Below the pieces are notes generated by a model. The model was not told the DNA's origin. It searched no databases and saw only the letters and a list, made by a program, of their open reading frames with translations. From Riptortus pedestris (lineage: Eukaryota > Arthropoda > Insecta > Hemiptera > Alydidae), in NCBI GenBank assembly GCA_019009955.1, contig CM032231.1, positions 87,822,501 through 87,886,500 on the forward strand: 64,000 nt of DNA. The letters are read 5' to 3'. Positions within the stretch are counted from its first letter, which is position 1. Every line of letters starts with the position of its first letter. The position numbers and the translations under genes were made by a program. Shown piece by piece: positions 1 to 11,892 of the stretch.

Positions 1-164
1 AATTCAGCTTCTTTTAGGATAATATTATCCCCCATAATATTACACTATATATGTATGCATACACACACACACACACACACACATGCTCTGAAGTATAATT
101 TGCTAGAGCAATATTTTAAAAATCCAATACGGGTAAGATGCAGAAATTAAAATGCACAATGGAA

Positions 165-165
<1 letters not shown>

Positions 166-251
<86 letters not shown>

Positions 252-254
252 GAG
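166..254. repeat. (AT)n-(GA)n compound microsatellite
   Basis: TA repeats at 166-213 followed by GA repeats to ~254. Open frames on both strands here are repeat artefacts. Confidence 0.97.
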
Positions 255-549
255 AGCGAGCGTAATATATCTATAGTGCATTTAATCATCATTTCCATTA
301 TTATTTATGCAATTATTGTTGTTATTATTCTATAATTTTTATTACTTAAAGAGAAATTACCATTATTGTTATTCGTTAGATAGACTATGTTAAAGCATAC
401 AATTACGATTACCCGCCTTTACTAGTCGCCAGTAAAAAGAACAATTAATAATTAAATTTCTTCTAACTTAATCGCAGTAAACACTGCAAATAAGATAAGT
501 TAGTCTTTCTCTCAGAGCAAAAGCGAATGTTTCAGTCATTTAAATGTGT

Positions 550-605
550 ATTAGCAGATTCCCTTAAGAGAAATTAGCTATGGAAGTTGTACTCATCACG
601 CGGCT

Positions 606-670
<65 letters not shown>

Positions 671-672
671 TA
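550..672. mobile_element. Helitron-like 3'-type end fragment with (AT)n
   Basis: Starts TTAGCAGATTCCCTTAAG..., continues into the GTACTCATCACGCG segment shared with the foldback copy, then an (AT)n tract at 609-664. Confidence 0.6.
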
Positions 673-889
673 TATCACTGCACAATTTATTTGACGATGG
701 ACTACACATGATAAATTATTCTTCACTACTACTAACAATTTGTTCTGATAACTTCCCTTCACACAAGTGAAAGTAAAAACACTGCACTGTACTGGAACTA
801 AAAAAAAACAACACTGCACTAAATGCACTGATATTCACTAGTAAGAAAACTGAGAACTAACTGACATTTTTTTTTAATTTTTTTTTTTT

Positions 890-2219
890 TATCTGAGACC
901 CAGCAATCTGTTAAGATGGTAATAAGGTGGTGTAACCCACCGGGGGTAAGAAAGATAGTTCCCCTTCTACTGAACATGGTTCCATTATAAGGGAGGTGGT
1001 AATATGTATGGGGTGTAATGGAACTAGACGAGGGTGGGTTACCCGGTAGCTGGTGATACCGGGTGGGTTGTAATGGATAGGAGGAAAACGAAATAAGAAA
1101 GGGTAGGGATACATGGAGAGGAGGTAAGAAGAGAAAGAAGAAAGACGGCCGCTACAGCCAGAAAATAAAACTAGGAAGCCGTTTGTGAGATGTTAAAGGG
1201 GGTAAGGGGCGCCCAAGCTATCTACTAACCTAAACTAAACTAAACTAAGACTAAACTAAGCTAAGACTTAACAAAACTAAGCTAACTATACAACAGGGCT
1301 ATTCTGGTATGTATGACATGGGGGTTAGCCCTGTTTGTAGTTTATTGTCCGGACCTCGGGCACTATGAGGGAGGGTGTCAGCAGAGGGTGAGATCGACTA
1401 GGGGCTCATCGAGACCAACCTGTCGCCATCTCACCGGCTGCTGGGGAGGGGGTATGGAGCGGTATAGGGGGTTATCAATGTAATGGAGGGAGTCAAAAAA
1501 TTTAATGTGTCTGCGGGAGATGGTGTGGGAAATGGGTTCAAGGGAGAGGGTATCATGGATTGTTTGGTTGTTTGCTCTTTGTAGGGATGTGTGCCGGACT
1601 ATTTTCCGCACTATTCCGTTTTGGAATTGCTGGAGGATATTAAGGGAGTTTTTGGTAAGGTACCTAAGGACGGGGGAGCCATATAGGAGAGCGGGTTGAA
1701 TGACGCCTTTGAGGATTAGCAATTTGAGGCCGAGGCTGAGGACTGGGGAGAGGAGAAGGTAGTTGAGGGAAGTAAATTTGTTACGTAGGTATTCCGTCCG
1801 TTTGCGTACGTGAATTGAGAATGTCAGGTGTTTGTCGAGTATGACCCCTAAGTACGTTATGGAGCGGGAGACGGGAATGTCATCGTTGTCCAGTCTAAAA
1901 GTGTCAGGGACAGGGAGTGTTTGTGATATGAGAACAGTAGGGCATCTGTCTTCCTAGGGTCCACATGGATGTTTATGGAGCGCAGGTCGTAGGATATCGC
2001 CTGGCAGGCAGATTCTGCCAGGGATAGTGCGCGGGATGGGTTGAGGGAGGTGCTAACAATGGCTACATCATCCGCGTATGCGGCCACCTCAGTACTCGGA
2101 AACTGCCGACTCACTACCTTTGCGGTGTATGCCGTGAAGAGGGTAGGAGAGAGCGGGGAACCCTGAGGTACCCCTACTCGGAGAGGACGGGATGAGGAAA
2201 GGGATTCTCGGGGAGTATG
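890..2219 (-). mobile_element. 5'-truncated Jockey-like LINE (RT C-terminal half plus 3' UTR)
   Basis: On the minus strand the reading starts near 2215 with the RT motif GVPQGSPLSPTLF, followed by the catalytic YADDVAIVS at ~2075. It then runs through the thumb region at 1722-1378 (PALLYGSPVLRY, LQQFQNGIVRKI), typical of the Jockey clade. Frames change near 1857 and 1722, so it is dead. The 3' UTR (1370-890) contains a run of CTAAA-like repeats (1219-1290) and ends in an A-rich tail (T-run on the plus strand, 868-890). The 5' truncation abuts a Helitron-like end at 2220, suggesting insertion into that element. Confidence 0.8.
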
Positions 2220-2350
2220 TATATATATCTTTTTCTTAATTCCGTTTGTATTTATTCACTTAATATTCAAGATGGTGTTGTGGTAGCAGTACGTAGATTT
2301 ATCTATAACAAAACTTCACGAGGGAAATCTGCTTAGTTTACGCAGCCCCT
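2220..2350 (+). mobile_element. Helitron-like element, 5'-type end fragment
   Basis: Closely matches 2773-2903, including TTCACTTAATATTCAAG and the terminus CGCAGCCCCTGCGTGACGG. It borders the truncated LINE at 2219. Confidence 0.75.
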
Positions 2351-2903
2351 GCGTGACGGGCTTTTTTCAGTTTTCAGCCTTCAGCAAACCACCACTTCTA
2401 CTAATGCTACATAAAGGGTACTCTATTATATAATAAACCACAGTTTTCGAAGCTTAAATATTAAATATTGTATTCAAGAGACCTTTATTATACGAGATAC
2501 ATATGTCCTGGCAAATATGTCCTGGTGACAACCCCCCCCCCCCCCCCAACCCTCCCCCGTCTTGGATTGCTAAAATTTGATTGATTGAGATATTAATTAT
2601 TCTGACTTATTATTTATTATAACACTAGATATAGTAAATAGTTCTCAATAATATTAATATGTTATATTCTGATATATTTCAATAATTGTTTTTCTTTCCA
2701 CTGTGAGGCTGACAGATCTGTTTGTTTACATTTTAAATGCTTCGGCAGGTAATTGAAATTGACTGAAACATTTCTTAATTCCGTTTCATTTATTCACTTA
2801 ATATTCAAGGTGGTGTTGTGGTAGCAGTACGTAGATTTATCTATAACTAAACTTCACGAGGGAAATCTGCTTAGTTTACGCAGGCCCTGAGTGACGGATT
2901 TTT
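2351..2903 (+). mobile_element. Helitron-like element copy with G/C-run interior
   Basis: Colinear with the interior of the copy at 14265-14800 in the opposite orientation: paired segments around TACGAGATACATA, a C-run at 2530-2547 and TTTCTTTCCACTGTGAGGCTG. It ends with the same 5'-type terminus at 2903. The 3'-type end is missing. Confidence 0.75.
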
Positions 2904-2923
2904 TCATGTATGCATAATTTTCG

Positions 2924-2927
<4 letters not shown>

Positions 2928-3006
<79 letters not shown>
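2928..3006. repeat. (AT)n microsatellite, ~78 bp
   Basis: Uninterrupted TA repeats next to the end of a Helitron-like copy. Confidence 0.97.
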
Positions 3007-3008
<2 letters not shown>

Positions 3009-3375
3009 CACATCCAAAACCCATAGGTTCCTGAGGAAATATAAAGATTGGATACTCAAAACCATTCCGTCATATTCATCATTAACAAAAACGATTGCCC
3101 TTTTACATGAACTGTAAGTGTTTGTTTGTGCAGTTGTTTTACCAGAGATATAAACAGTTAACATATTTATGATAAGAATTGCTGTTCTCCATTATTCATG
3201 GACAACAATACTACATATCAACTAATTGATATAATAATGATTTCCCGTCAAAATACAAATATTGGATAATCGGAAGCACGGAATAATCCATTTAATGCTT
3301 CCAAAGAAGTCATATACATAGTTTTTTGTTTATAGATCCGGACCGTGGAATGTCTGTTGGACGAATGTTCACGAA

Positions 3376-3494
3376 TTAGCAGATTTCCCTCAAGGGAAAT
3401 CAGCTATTGAGGTCGTACTCATGACGCGATTTTTGAAAATTTTCTTCAAATGTCCATCGATCATACCCAGGAGATGTCGAAAATGAAGTTCGTT

Positions 3495-3543
<49 letters not shown>

Positions 3544-3755
3544 CCTGTGAGCGCTCTAGCGGTCGCAATTTTTGTTTGATCGTTACCAAACTCGATATTT
3601 AAACGTTTTATGCAAAAAGACAGATCAAGTTCGTTAATGGCTAAAATCCGATTTCAGCCGTTAACGAACATGATCTTTCTTTTTACATAAAACGACCAAA
3701 TTTCGAGTTTGGTAATGATCAAACAAAAATTGCGACCGCTAGAGCGGTAACAGAC

Positions 3756-3815
<60 letters not shown>

Positions 3816-3939
3816 TTTTGAACGGACCTCATTTTCGTCATCTACTAGGTAGGATCGATGGACATTTGAGGAAAAATTTCGAAAATCGCCTCATGAGTAC
3901 AACCTCAATAGCTGACTTCCCTTAAGGGAAATCTGCTAA
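3376..3939. mobile_element. 564-bp foldback (near-perfect palindrome) of the Helitron-like family
   Basis: The left arm reads inward from TTAGCAGATTTCCC at 3376 and the right arm ends GGGAAATCTGCTAA at 3939. The arms are near-perfect inverted copies of each other and meet at a 3-base loop near 3649. Each carries its own (AT)n tract, of different length (3500-3540 and 3760-3811). Each arm corresponds to one 3'-type end of the asymmetric family members elsewhere in the window, so this copy looks like two ends joined head to head. Confidence 0.9.
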
Positions 3940-4185
3940 AATTGTATAGAACTAATCTTTAAATTTACTATAAATATTGTTCTATACATTTATTCTCTAT
4001 CTTGAATATTAACCGAGATATTTGCATTTTTATTAAATTTGGGCCGATAACGGATGACCATTTCCCGCTAAAAGCTAGTTCGGCCCTTTGCCGCAACTGT
4101 TCGGCTCTCGTATAGATTTCTCTGTTGTATAACTTCACGTGGGAAATCTGCTTAGTTTACGCAGCCCCTGCGTGACGGACTTCTT
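3940..4185 (+). mobile_element. Internally deleted Helitron-like copy
   Basis: Contains the interior GTTCTATACATTTATTCTC...ATATTAACCGAGATATTTGC and ends with the 5'-type terminus AAATCTGCTTAGTTTACGCA at ~4140-4182. It directly follows the foldback copy. Confidence 0.65.
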
Positions 4186-4830
4186 ATTTTCGTCCTTGGT
4201 ATCTAATGAATTTGGTTCCCCATCAAAATAAAACGATTCTCTCATCTTACCTGTGAAAACCTATGATATAAGCTTGTTCAGACATTGATGATATAATACG
4301 TTAGAAGAATGTATTAAATGTACAGTATCAAAGTATGAAGAGTAAAGTATCAAATCGCTCATCTTAACAGTATTTATTCCTTTAATATATATATATATAA
4401 ACACCTTCTCAATTCTATTCTAATTTCATGAAACAAAAATAAAGTCCGGTGTTCGGAAGACTAAAGTCAAAATTTTAATATGTAAATAATGATTAGGACC
4501 AAAATTGTCATTCTAAACACAATTCTTTCTTTATCCCCCCCCCCCCCCGATAAAACCAATGCTAACGAAGATATTGATGGATATGTATTTACAAGTCGAA
4601 ATAAATAATTATTCTTATTTTTGTTTTTGCAAACCAAACATCATTTAACACATGGGGCAACTCCATATTCAAGTTAATCCATCATAAAATTGAAATGTGC
4701 AGCTAAAATTTTAACTTTCATTTCATAGAGATCTAACTGAGGATAAATTAGAGAATAATATAATATATATTGATGTTTAATTTCGGAATATTTGAAAATA
4801 AAAGAAAGTTGCATGTGTTTTGTATTAAAC

Positions 4831-5625
4831 TAGAGGACCCGACAGACGTTGTCCTGCATGATATTTCAAGTGATTAGGATATTAAACAATGTATTTAAAA
4901 CAAATAATATAATAATTTCATTATTCTTTATTTTGAAATAACATCAATTTTTCTAAAAACAATTCGTTATAATCAATAATGTTCATATTGGAGAGAGTTG
5001 TTGAGGGTATCAATATTTCTATGCAAATTACTTGCTTCACACATTGTTATACGAAAAAAATGTTTAAAACAAAAGCTACTTTTAATGACACAAAAAACAA
5101 CTTTTGTTATGTGCAAGTTTGCCTAAAAACAAATAGAAGATGAAATATCGTGAATTTTTTATTCAGGCCTCCCTTATAACCCCTACTCCCGTTTGAACCT
5201 AAAAAAATTAATATAGCTTATAATCATGGAAGAATTAATGCTAATTTACATATAGAGTTTTGTTAAGCTCGGTTCAATCGTTCGTTAGTGCCCAATAAAA
5301 TTGTTGGCTCCCACTTTAATTTTTTAGAGTATATCTCGTTTATACTTTGTTATACGATAAAAGTGAATACAACAAAAGCTACTCTAAATAACAAAATAAA
5401 CAACTTTTATCCTCTTATATTATATTTGCGGAAAAACAATAGGAAAAACGAAATATCGCTATTTTTAATTTTTGGCCTCCCTTATTACCCACACTCCTGC
5501 TCCATCTGCCGGGCTGATTTGAGAATCTAAACCACCCAGGGCGACACCCAAACGCAAACAAAAAAAAAATCATTCAAATCGGTCCAGCCGTGTATGAGGA
5601 GTTAAGTGAAATACACACGTTTTCT
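4831..5625 (+). repeat. Copy of the 'CTAG...GCCGT' interspersed family with internal ~300-bp tandem units
   Basis: Starts ACTAGAGGACCCGACAGACG at 4831, holds two diverged units (around 5040-5270 and 5330-5530, each with ...CTCCCTTATAACCCCTACTC-like text), and ends AAATCGGTCCAGCCGTGTAT at ~5576. The closing TCGGTTCAGCCGTTTATGC-type tail is like RTE-type non-LTR 3' ends. No coding sequence. Confidence 0.65.
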
Positions 5626-5657
5626 TAATTAATTATAAACAAATTGCATTAATTAAT

Positions 5658-5666
<9 letters not shown>

Positions 5667-5711
<45 letters not shown>
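5667..5711. repeat. (CA)n/(AT)n microsatellite
   Basis: Short ACACAC run then TA repeats. Confidence 0.95.
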
Positions 5712-5713
<2 letters not shown>

Positions 5714-5859
5714 GTATATGTATATAAATGCAATTTGTTAATAAATAATAAAGAAAACATGGTTTGAAATATAATTATACATTAACTTATTTAATTATGA
5801 TATACTATTATTTAAAACTTTAAATAAGAATTGAAATTTGTCCCGCACATTTTAACTTT

Positions 5860-5995
5860 AATAGTTTTTAAATCCCGCCTGAGCAAAGGAATTTATTTAG
5901 TGACGGAATTCATTAAATAAAATCCTTAGTCCCACCGTGGCTAGAAAAGGGTGGTAACCTGTAGATAACCCGTCCCAATTAGCCTTAGTTGCAAA
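5860..5995 (-). repeat. Copy of the SINE-like interspersed repeat
   Basis: GGCTAGAAAAGGGTGGTAAC (5939) and AGATAACCCGTCCCAATTAG pair with the inverted copy at 53960-54060. No coding potential. Confidence 0.5.
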
Positions 5996-6028
5996 AAGTG
6001 GACGTTAATAAATAAATATATAATATTT

Positions 6029-6031
<3 letters not shown>

Positions 6032-6105
<74 letters not shown>
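6032..6105. repeat. (AT)n-(GA)n compound microsatellite
   Basis: TA repeats to 6061, then GA repeats to ~6103, followed by GAGGGAGG purine-rich text. Confidence 0.95.
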
Positions 6106-6106
<1 letters not shown>

Positions 6107-6369
6107 GGGTGAGAGGGAGGGAGGGAGATGGAGATGAATGAAAAATAAATAAGTCAATAACAAAAAAAAAATAAACAAAAAAATAAACGAAACAAAATAT
6201 TCATTCTGCAGACTAATTATAGTCGTTACCCCATTTCTCAATCACTTCATCAGCAACTTGTCCGGTTAACCGCCACTGTTGTTTTGTAATTATGTTGGGA
6301 TTTATTAATGCTCACTTTATGCTAATATGGCTAATTTGAAGTTATCTAAAAAGTACCCTTGTTTTACTC

Positions 6370-6465
6370 AGAGTGGAAACATGGATGCTATTTAATGAGT
6401 TCTTAACTAAATACATTTCTATTGCCCAGGCTGGAATCGAACCAATAACTCTAGTTTGTAATTGG
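6370..6465 (-). repeat. SINE-like fragment with a tRNA B-box-like motif
   Basis: On the minus strand GGTTCGATTCCAGCC (about 6431-6445) fits the pol III B-box consensus GGTTCGANNCC. The adjoining GCCCAGG and TTAATGAGTTC text is shared with 54040-54090. No clover-leaf could be drawn, so it is not called a tRNA. Confidence 0.4.
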
Positions 6466-6594
6466 AATTATGTAATATTAGTTGGTAGTTGTAATTAGAT
6501 TTATTCCTGTATTTTATGGGTAGTGTTACAGTTATTGGTAGCTTGGTTTTGAGATGAAGCATGCCCACTCAGTGTAAAGCGGCATATCTGCGAA

Positions 6595-6990
6595 CTGAAA
6601 AGCCCTTCACGCAGGGACTGCGTCAACTAAACGTATTTCCCATGTGATGGTTCGACACACTAGTAATCTCTTCTCCCCATATATTTTCTCTACCTAAGTA
6701 AACATTTGATGAGCAGAAGAGTTGGTTTACTGACACCTGAAAACAAGAAAGTGCGAATAACTCGCTTAATATTTATGCTACAAAATATAGAAGTATAGAA
6801 GGGCGATAGAGCGACAATTTTTTAACAAGATTGATTCTGTAACATGTTTTGATACGACATATAATGACGGAGATATTTAGAATTTTCGAAATACCCCCTC
6901 CCTGTTGCTGGTCCGAAATCAGACATTAACGACTATGAACTTAAGTGCTGAATTCAACAGTGAAATATCGGTTATGCTATAGATCAAATA
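6595..6990. mobile_element. Decayed Helitron-like copy
   Basis: CCCTTCACGCAGGGACTGCG at 6602 is the 5'-type end in the minus orientation. Interior matches include GACGGAGATATTTAGAATTT (~6865), a C-rich run and GGTCCGAAATCAG. The 3'-type end is not visible. Confidence 0.5.
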
Positions 6991-7299
6991 TACTTTGCTA
7001 TTAAAGAAGTAAAATCTTAATGATTTCATACCAGTGTTTTAAACATTTGCTCTAGCAAGATAAGAACGCTTATAGTAAAGCTAGTTAGCAAATAAAATCA
7101 CTTCCCCGAAATAGGAGTCGGCACTTTAGGATTATCGAGGTAAACAGTTACAGCTCACTTATTGATAACTAAGACACTGTCTACCAACTGAGTGTAAAGA
7201 ATTCTATTGGGCATTTAAATACAGAAAATTATTCTAGTAATTCTTTCCCCGCCTGGTCAATTTGTCTGATGTGCTATCCAGAGTGAATGTGTGAACATA

Positions 7300-8400
7300 A
7301 ACAATAGTAATACAAATATAAATAAAGAACTTAAGTGAATTGAGAGTCTTAGAAATAAGCTACTCGACAATAACCTGTTATTAATAAAAGCAGATAAAGA
7401 AAAGTGTACTACAATTATGGATAAAGAATATTATATTAATAAGACTATTTCTTTGTTAACCTATAACGATTTCATATTGATTGATTAAGACTCTACAAAA
7501 CACTTTCAGGACATTGTAAAACAATCAATTAAAAACGTACAATGTTAATTTAATGTATTTGAGGGTGAGAGACTTATTGAGATGAATCCCCTCCCTCCAC
7601 GCTTATATTGTGCCCCTAAAGCTCACAAGTCGGACATAGCGTTCAGGCCTATTGTCTAATATGTTTCAGCAACCCGCAACAAAATTGAGAGCCATAGACG
7701 AAGTCTTATACGTCGTACTAGCCAAAATACACAGTTACAAGTAGTAGTGAAGTGGTCAATACTTCACGTCACACAGAAACCAATGCATGATGGTGTCCTT
7801 CGACGTCGTTAATTTGTTTATCTCAGTTCCATCATGCGAAATAATACCACTCACCATGTACTAGTTGTTAAAGGATGTAGCATTACTAACGAACTGTGTG
7901 CTTTATTTAATGTAGTACTAAGCCAACGTTATTTTATATTTCAGGATAAGTTTTAAATATCGGACCATGGGTTGTATATGGGTTGTCCGTCGAGTTCTCC
8001 CTCTCTCTGGAGACTTGTTCGTAGACTGGTTAGAGTGCCACTATAGGAAACCCCCATTCTTTTAGAAAATACGCTGGGTACGCACCATTGACGATATCTT
8101 TTAATTGTTCGAAGGTACGGAGGAAGAGTGAATGGGTTTCTTTCAGTATTAGAACTGAGGACATAGAAGTATAAGGTTCACCAAAGAAAAAGAGAATTGG
8201 GGGATGCTGAATTATTTAGATTTATGTAGCACGAGGGGAAAAAATTGCTTTACACATAATATTTACAGGAAAACAACTACAACAGTTACTGCAATAGACA
8301 AAGAGTCTTTCCATCATGCTAAAACTAAAATCACCCCTTTTATTTATTATACAAACTACTGACCTTACCGCTGTCCATTCAAGATCATCAAAGGGAAGTA
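7300..8400 (+). mobile_element. Decayed Penelope-like element (reverse transcriptase)
   Basis: Conceptual plus-strand translation, with many stops and frameshifts, gives segments in the order of a Penelope-type RT: an LLLIKADKE start and TIMDKEYYI (~7380-7430), PPRLYCAPKAHKS and FRPIV (~7590-7660), SFDVVNLF (~7797-7820), YFIFQDKF and a degenerate DHGLYMGCPSS (~7930-7995), ENTLGTHH in place of the YIDD region (~8065-8095), and LDLC-like then REGKKLL (~8215-8260). No GIY-YIG endonuclease could be found. The pattern fits the family better than LINEs, which lack the early KADK and RPIV arrangement. Confidence 0.65.
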
Positions 8401-8880
8401 GAGTTCATAATAAAAGTCCGCCACGCAGGGGCTGCGTAAACTAAGCAGATTTCCCTCGTGAAGATTAATAATAGATAAACCTACATACTGCTAGCACAAC
8501 ACCACCGTGAATATTAAGTGAATAATTACAATCGTTAATAAGAATTCTTTCCCCTTCTGGCGGGAAGCGTCTCAAATGTAAACAAACAGGTCTGCCTGGT
8601 TGGGCGGAAAGAAAAAAAATAACTGAAACATATCAGTCTATAAAATATTCATTTTACATTATTCACATTTAAAATATTCATACTATACCTAGTACTGTAA
8701 TTTATAATGAATCAGAATAATGTTTATCTCAATCAAATTTTAGTAGTCCAAGAATTTAAGACGGGAGGGGGGTCACAAGAACTTATTTGCATCTATCTCA
8801 TATAATAAAGGTCTCTGCAAAACAATATTTGGTATTTATGCTTCGAATAATGTGGTTTATTATACAACAAAGTATTGTTT

Positions 8881-11800
8881 GTTTTTATTGTCATTAGGCA
8901 CCGAACTCGCGAGGGTTATTTGTGCCTAGGTAATAAAAGGTCCAAATTCGTTTTCCTTCCTTCTCTTCTGTTGTCCTTCTTTTCTAAGAGATCCCGTCCA
9001 CTCGTGGTTTCTCCTTCAGCCCCTCGCCTATGATGGGCCTCTCCTATTTTTTTCTATCGCCGATCCTGTCACAAATACCAAAAACACAGCAGTATATTTT
9101 TAAAATCTATTTTATGTTAAATACTTATCTTACTGGCTTGTGTGCCCATATGTTGAACTTTTTTTTTATATTTCTTTATTTAGGCCCGTAATTGTTAAGA
9201 TTTTAATCAGTTTTTTAATTGAGAGGCTATCATCCCCTAGTATTTCAGAAAGTACTTCTGACATACCAAGGGACTTTCTGATGTCCAGATACTTTCTACA
9301 CTCAGTAAGAGTAAGTGTGCAACTGTCAGCTCTACTCCACAAGCAGTGCAGGTTGGAGGTTCTTCCTTTTTCATCAGGTACTGATGTGTGAGCCTTGTGT
9401 GGCCAATTCTTAGGCGACATATTAATAATTCGTTCCTCCTTGTAGAACATGTGGAAGTATTCCAGGATATGACACTACTTTTAACAGTGCGGAGCTTATT
9501 GTCACGCAGCTTATGCCATTGCCATGCCCATTGCTCAAGAGCCAGTTTTTTTTCATTATTGATGGCGTCAGCGATTGGAACTTCTGTCAGTTGTGTGCCC
9601 TCACTGATGGCTTTGGGCTCAGCTTTTATGTTTCCGTCAATGCCACAATGTCCTGGTATCCATGAAAATTGTACATGATCATTTTTTTTGTGCAATTCTT
9701 CTAAAATCTGTTGAATGTCTTTGCAGATGGGATTTTGTTAAACATCTTTTCATGAGACTTTAGGCTGCTGGAAGAGTCAGAACATATCAATGCATTCTTT
9801 TCTCAATAAACAATAAGTTAAGAGCTGCTTTTATTGCTGTAAGTTCTGCAGTAAACACACTACTTACTGAGGGAAGGGAGTACATCAGAGAGAGATCATT
9901 GGTATATACAGCTGAACCAAAATTTCCGTCCGTTTTTGATCCATCTGTGTACAAATGGAAATCTGGGGAAGATTGGCACGACTCAATTTTACTAAATTCA
10001 TTTGTAAAAATAAATTGGTAGGTTATACTTTTTCTATGTTTTTTCAATTCCCAATTTATATTTGGTGGGAATAAGAGCAAAGGTTCCAATTGATAGTTTT
10101 TGTTAAGAACAATTTTTATGATGTCCATCCCATACTTCCTGATAAGTAATATATTTCTGGCTGGGTGGCTAATTTGTGAGGACACTTTAAAATAATATGC
10201 CATGCATAACCAACCTTGTCTGTAATTTAAAGGCGCTTCACCAATATCAGCACACAAGCTTATTACTGGGCTGGACCTGAATGCACCAGATATCATTCTC
10301 GAATCACTGTAGTGAACAGAATCAATCATTCGCAAAACCCGTGGTTGAGCTGTAGAATAAATGATACATCCATAATCCAAAAGTGATCTTACCAGGCTTT
10401 TATAGAGCTCTTAGAAGAGATAGTAATAAACTGACTAGCTCGCGGATGGCCGGTTCTTTATATAGGTCATCGGCATACATCAAAGGGGAATTGGCTGGAC
10501 CCTTCGACGTCTGGACTGGAAGGGACTAGTACGGGCTAGACCATTAGCGGCACCCCTTTGATCTCCACACTCCCCAAACACGTGAACGTCTCTGCCCAAT
10601 TCTTCCAAGTATTTAATTTTCACAATATTTAAGAATGGGCCGACGCCATATTTTATCAAAAGCGCTAATTAGGTCTATAAATACAGCTAAGACAACTTTT
10701 TCCTATGGAATGCTTGTAAGATGTCGTGTTGCAAAATAAAGTGATTATCAAGAGTTCCTCGTCCACATCGGAATCTATTTTGTAAAGGACTAATATAATT
10801 ACCTACATCCAAATACCAGTTCAGGCGATTTATAACCATCTTCTCAAAGATTTTACACATGTTACAGTTTAAAGAAATTGGTCTATAACTGCTGCATCTA
10901 TCTGGCGGTTTTCCAGGTTTAAGAATTGGAATTACAATAGATTGTTGCCATAATATAGGGAATTTTTTTTTGGAGAAAATAGTATTAAAAAACTTTAAGA
11001 GGACTATTTTATTGCTTTCTGGCAAATGTTTCAGCATACTTGGAGTAATTTCGTCAGGACCTGGGGCTTTTTCTTTTTGGCTGTCAAGAGCGGTGGAAAA
11101 TTCAGAGTAAGAAAATGAAACATTCATGCATGAATATGTGTTTTCTGGAATACTTATGGGCATTTCTTCTTCCTGCTGTTTCTTTATTTCCTTGAAGGAT
11201 TCTGAGTAAGCCTCAGTAGAAGAATATAACTAAAATATATCCCAAAGGAATCACATATTTCTTTTTGATCGACAATAGTCCGATTTGAATCTTTAATTAT
11301 CGAAATCGAATTAATTCTTCCACTACTCTTGATTTTTCTAATTTTATCCCAGACCTCAGACGGAGGAGTGTTACAATTGATTGAAGAAACGAAATCGTGC
11401 CAACATTTCCTTTTTTTGTCTCGAATAATGCCTTACTTTACTACGGATCTGTAAGTATAATTTAAAGTTCACGGAATTTGGTCTTAACATAAAAACCCGT
11501 AAGAGCCTTTCCCTTTCTTTTATAGCTTGTTGACATTCTTCTTCCCACCAAGGAAGCGGAATCTTTTTAGGCATTAAGATAGCTTGCGGTATTGCAAGCT
11601 TAGCAGCTTTTGTTATTGATTTTCATTAATGTGCTATCTACGTCTGAGTCATAGGTGTTAATATTGCTAAAGTCTACTTTCTCCTCAAATAAACTCCAGT
11701 CAGCTTCTTTAATTTTCCAATTTATTTTTCTGGGCAATACCTCTTCTTTAATAGTAAGTCTTATACTAATTGGATAATGATCACTGTCTGAGTGTCATCT

Positions 11801-11892
11801 TCAACCGTCCATTTTAAATCAAGAGATAATTGTGGTGAGCATATTAAAAAATCGATACTGGTCACCTCACCGGTTGATGAACTAATGAACTT
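8881..11892 (-). mobile_element. Decayed I-clade-like LINE with endonuclease, RT and RNase H remnants
   Basis: From 11892 down: end of an APE-type endonuclease (SIDFLICSP, SDSDHYPI), linker at 11574-11371 (PWWEEECQQAIKERERLLR), RT N-terminus at 11163-10687 (AQKEKAPGPDEIT-like, SYRPISLN), then after a frameshift the motif-A segment VFIDLISAFDKIW near 10670. The palm region with YADD is missing, and ~10413-10635 is unrelated GC-richer sequence. RNase H resumes at 10380-9787 (LYTDGSK, FTAELTAIKAAL) and 9695-9237 (SWIPGHCGIDGN, RLRIGHTRLTH, CTAC zinc motif). The 3' end near 8881 has an A-rich tail. Several frameshifts mean it is inactive. Confidence 0.85.
10413..10635 (-). other. Unidentified GC-richer insert interrupting the I-like LINE
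   Basis: This segment replaces the RT palm of the LINE. It is distinctly richer in G and C than its flanks and, on the minus strand, contains a TATATAAAG box ~25 bp before an AGTCAGT-like initiator. That resembles the promoter part of a retrotransposon LTR. No matching second LTR or clear target duplication is seen, so solo-LTR is only a guess. Confidence 0.3.

Noticed and set aside
138..335. Open frames of IYIYIY or RERERE type (also at 574-828, 2904-3164, 6005-6241, 19907-20300, 57631-57825, 61853-62053)
   Set aside because: They are translations of (AT)n, (GA)n, (CT)n and (CA)n microsatellites.
4534..4549. Long C or G runs (also near 2530, 14656, 20868, 32080, 41240, 62777)
   Set aside because: Single-base runs without the repeated G-tract pattern of a G-quadruplex. 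Most are internal features of the repeat families or simple slippage.
6431..6445. tRNA gene suggested by the B-box-like motif
   Set aside because: No acceptor stem, anticodon arm or A box could be folded around it.
9140..9678. Plus-strand frames of 83 and 96 residues
   Set aside because: They are antisense shadows of the RNase H part of the LINE.
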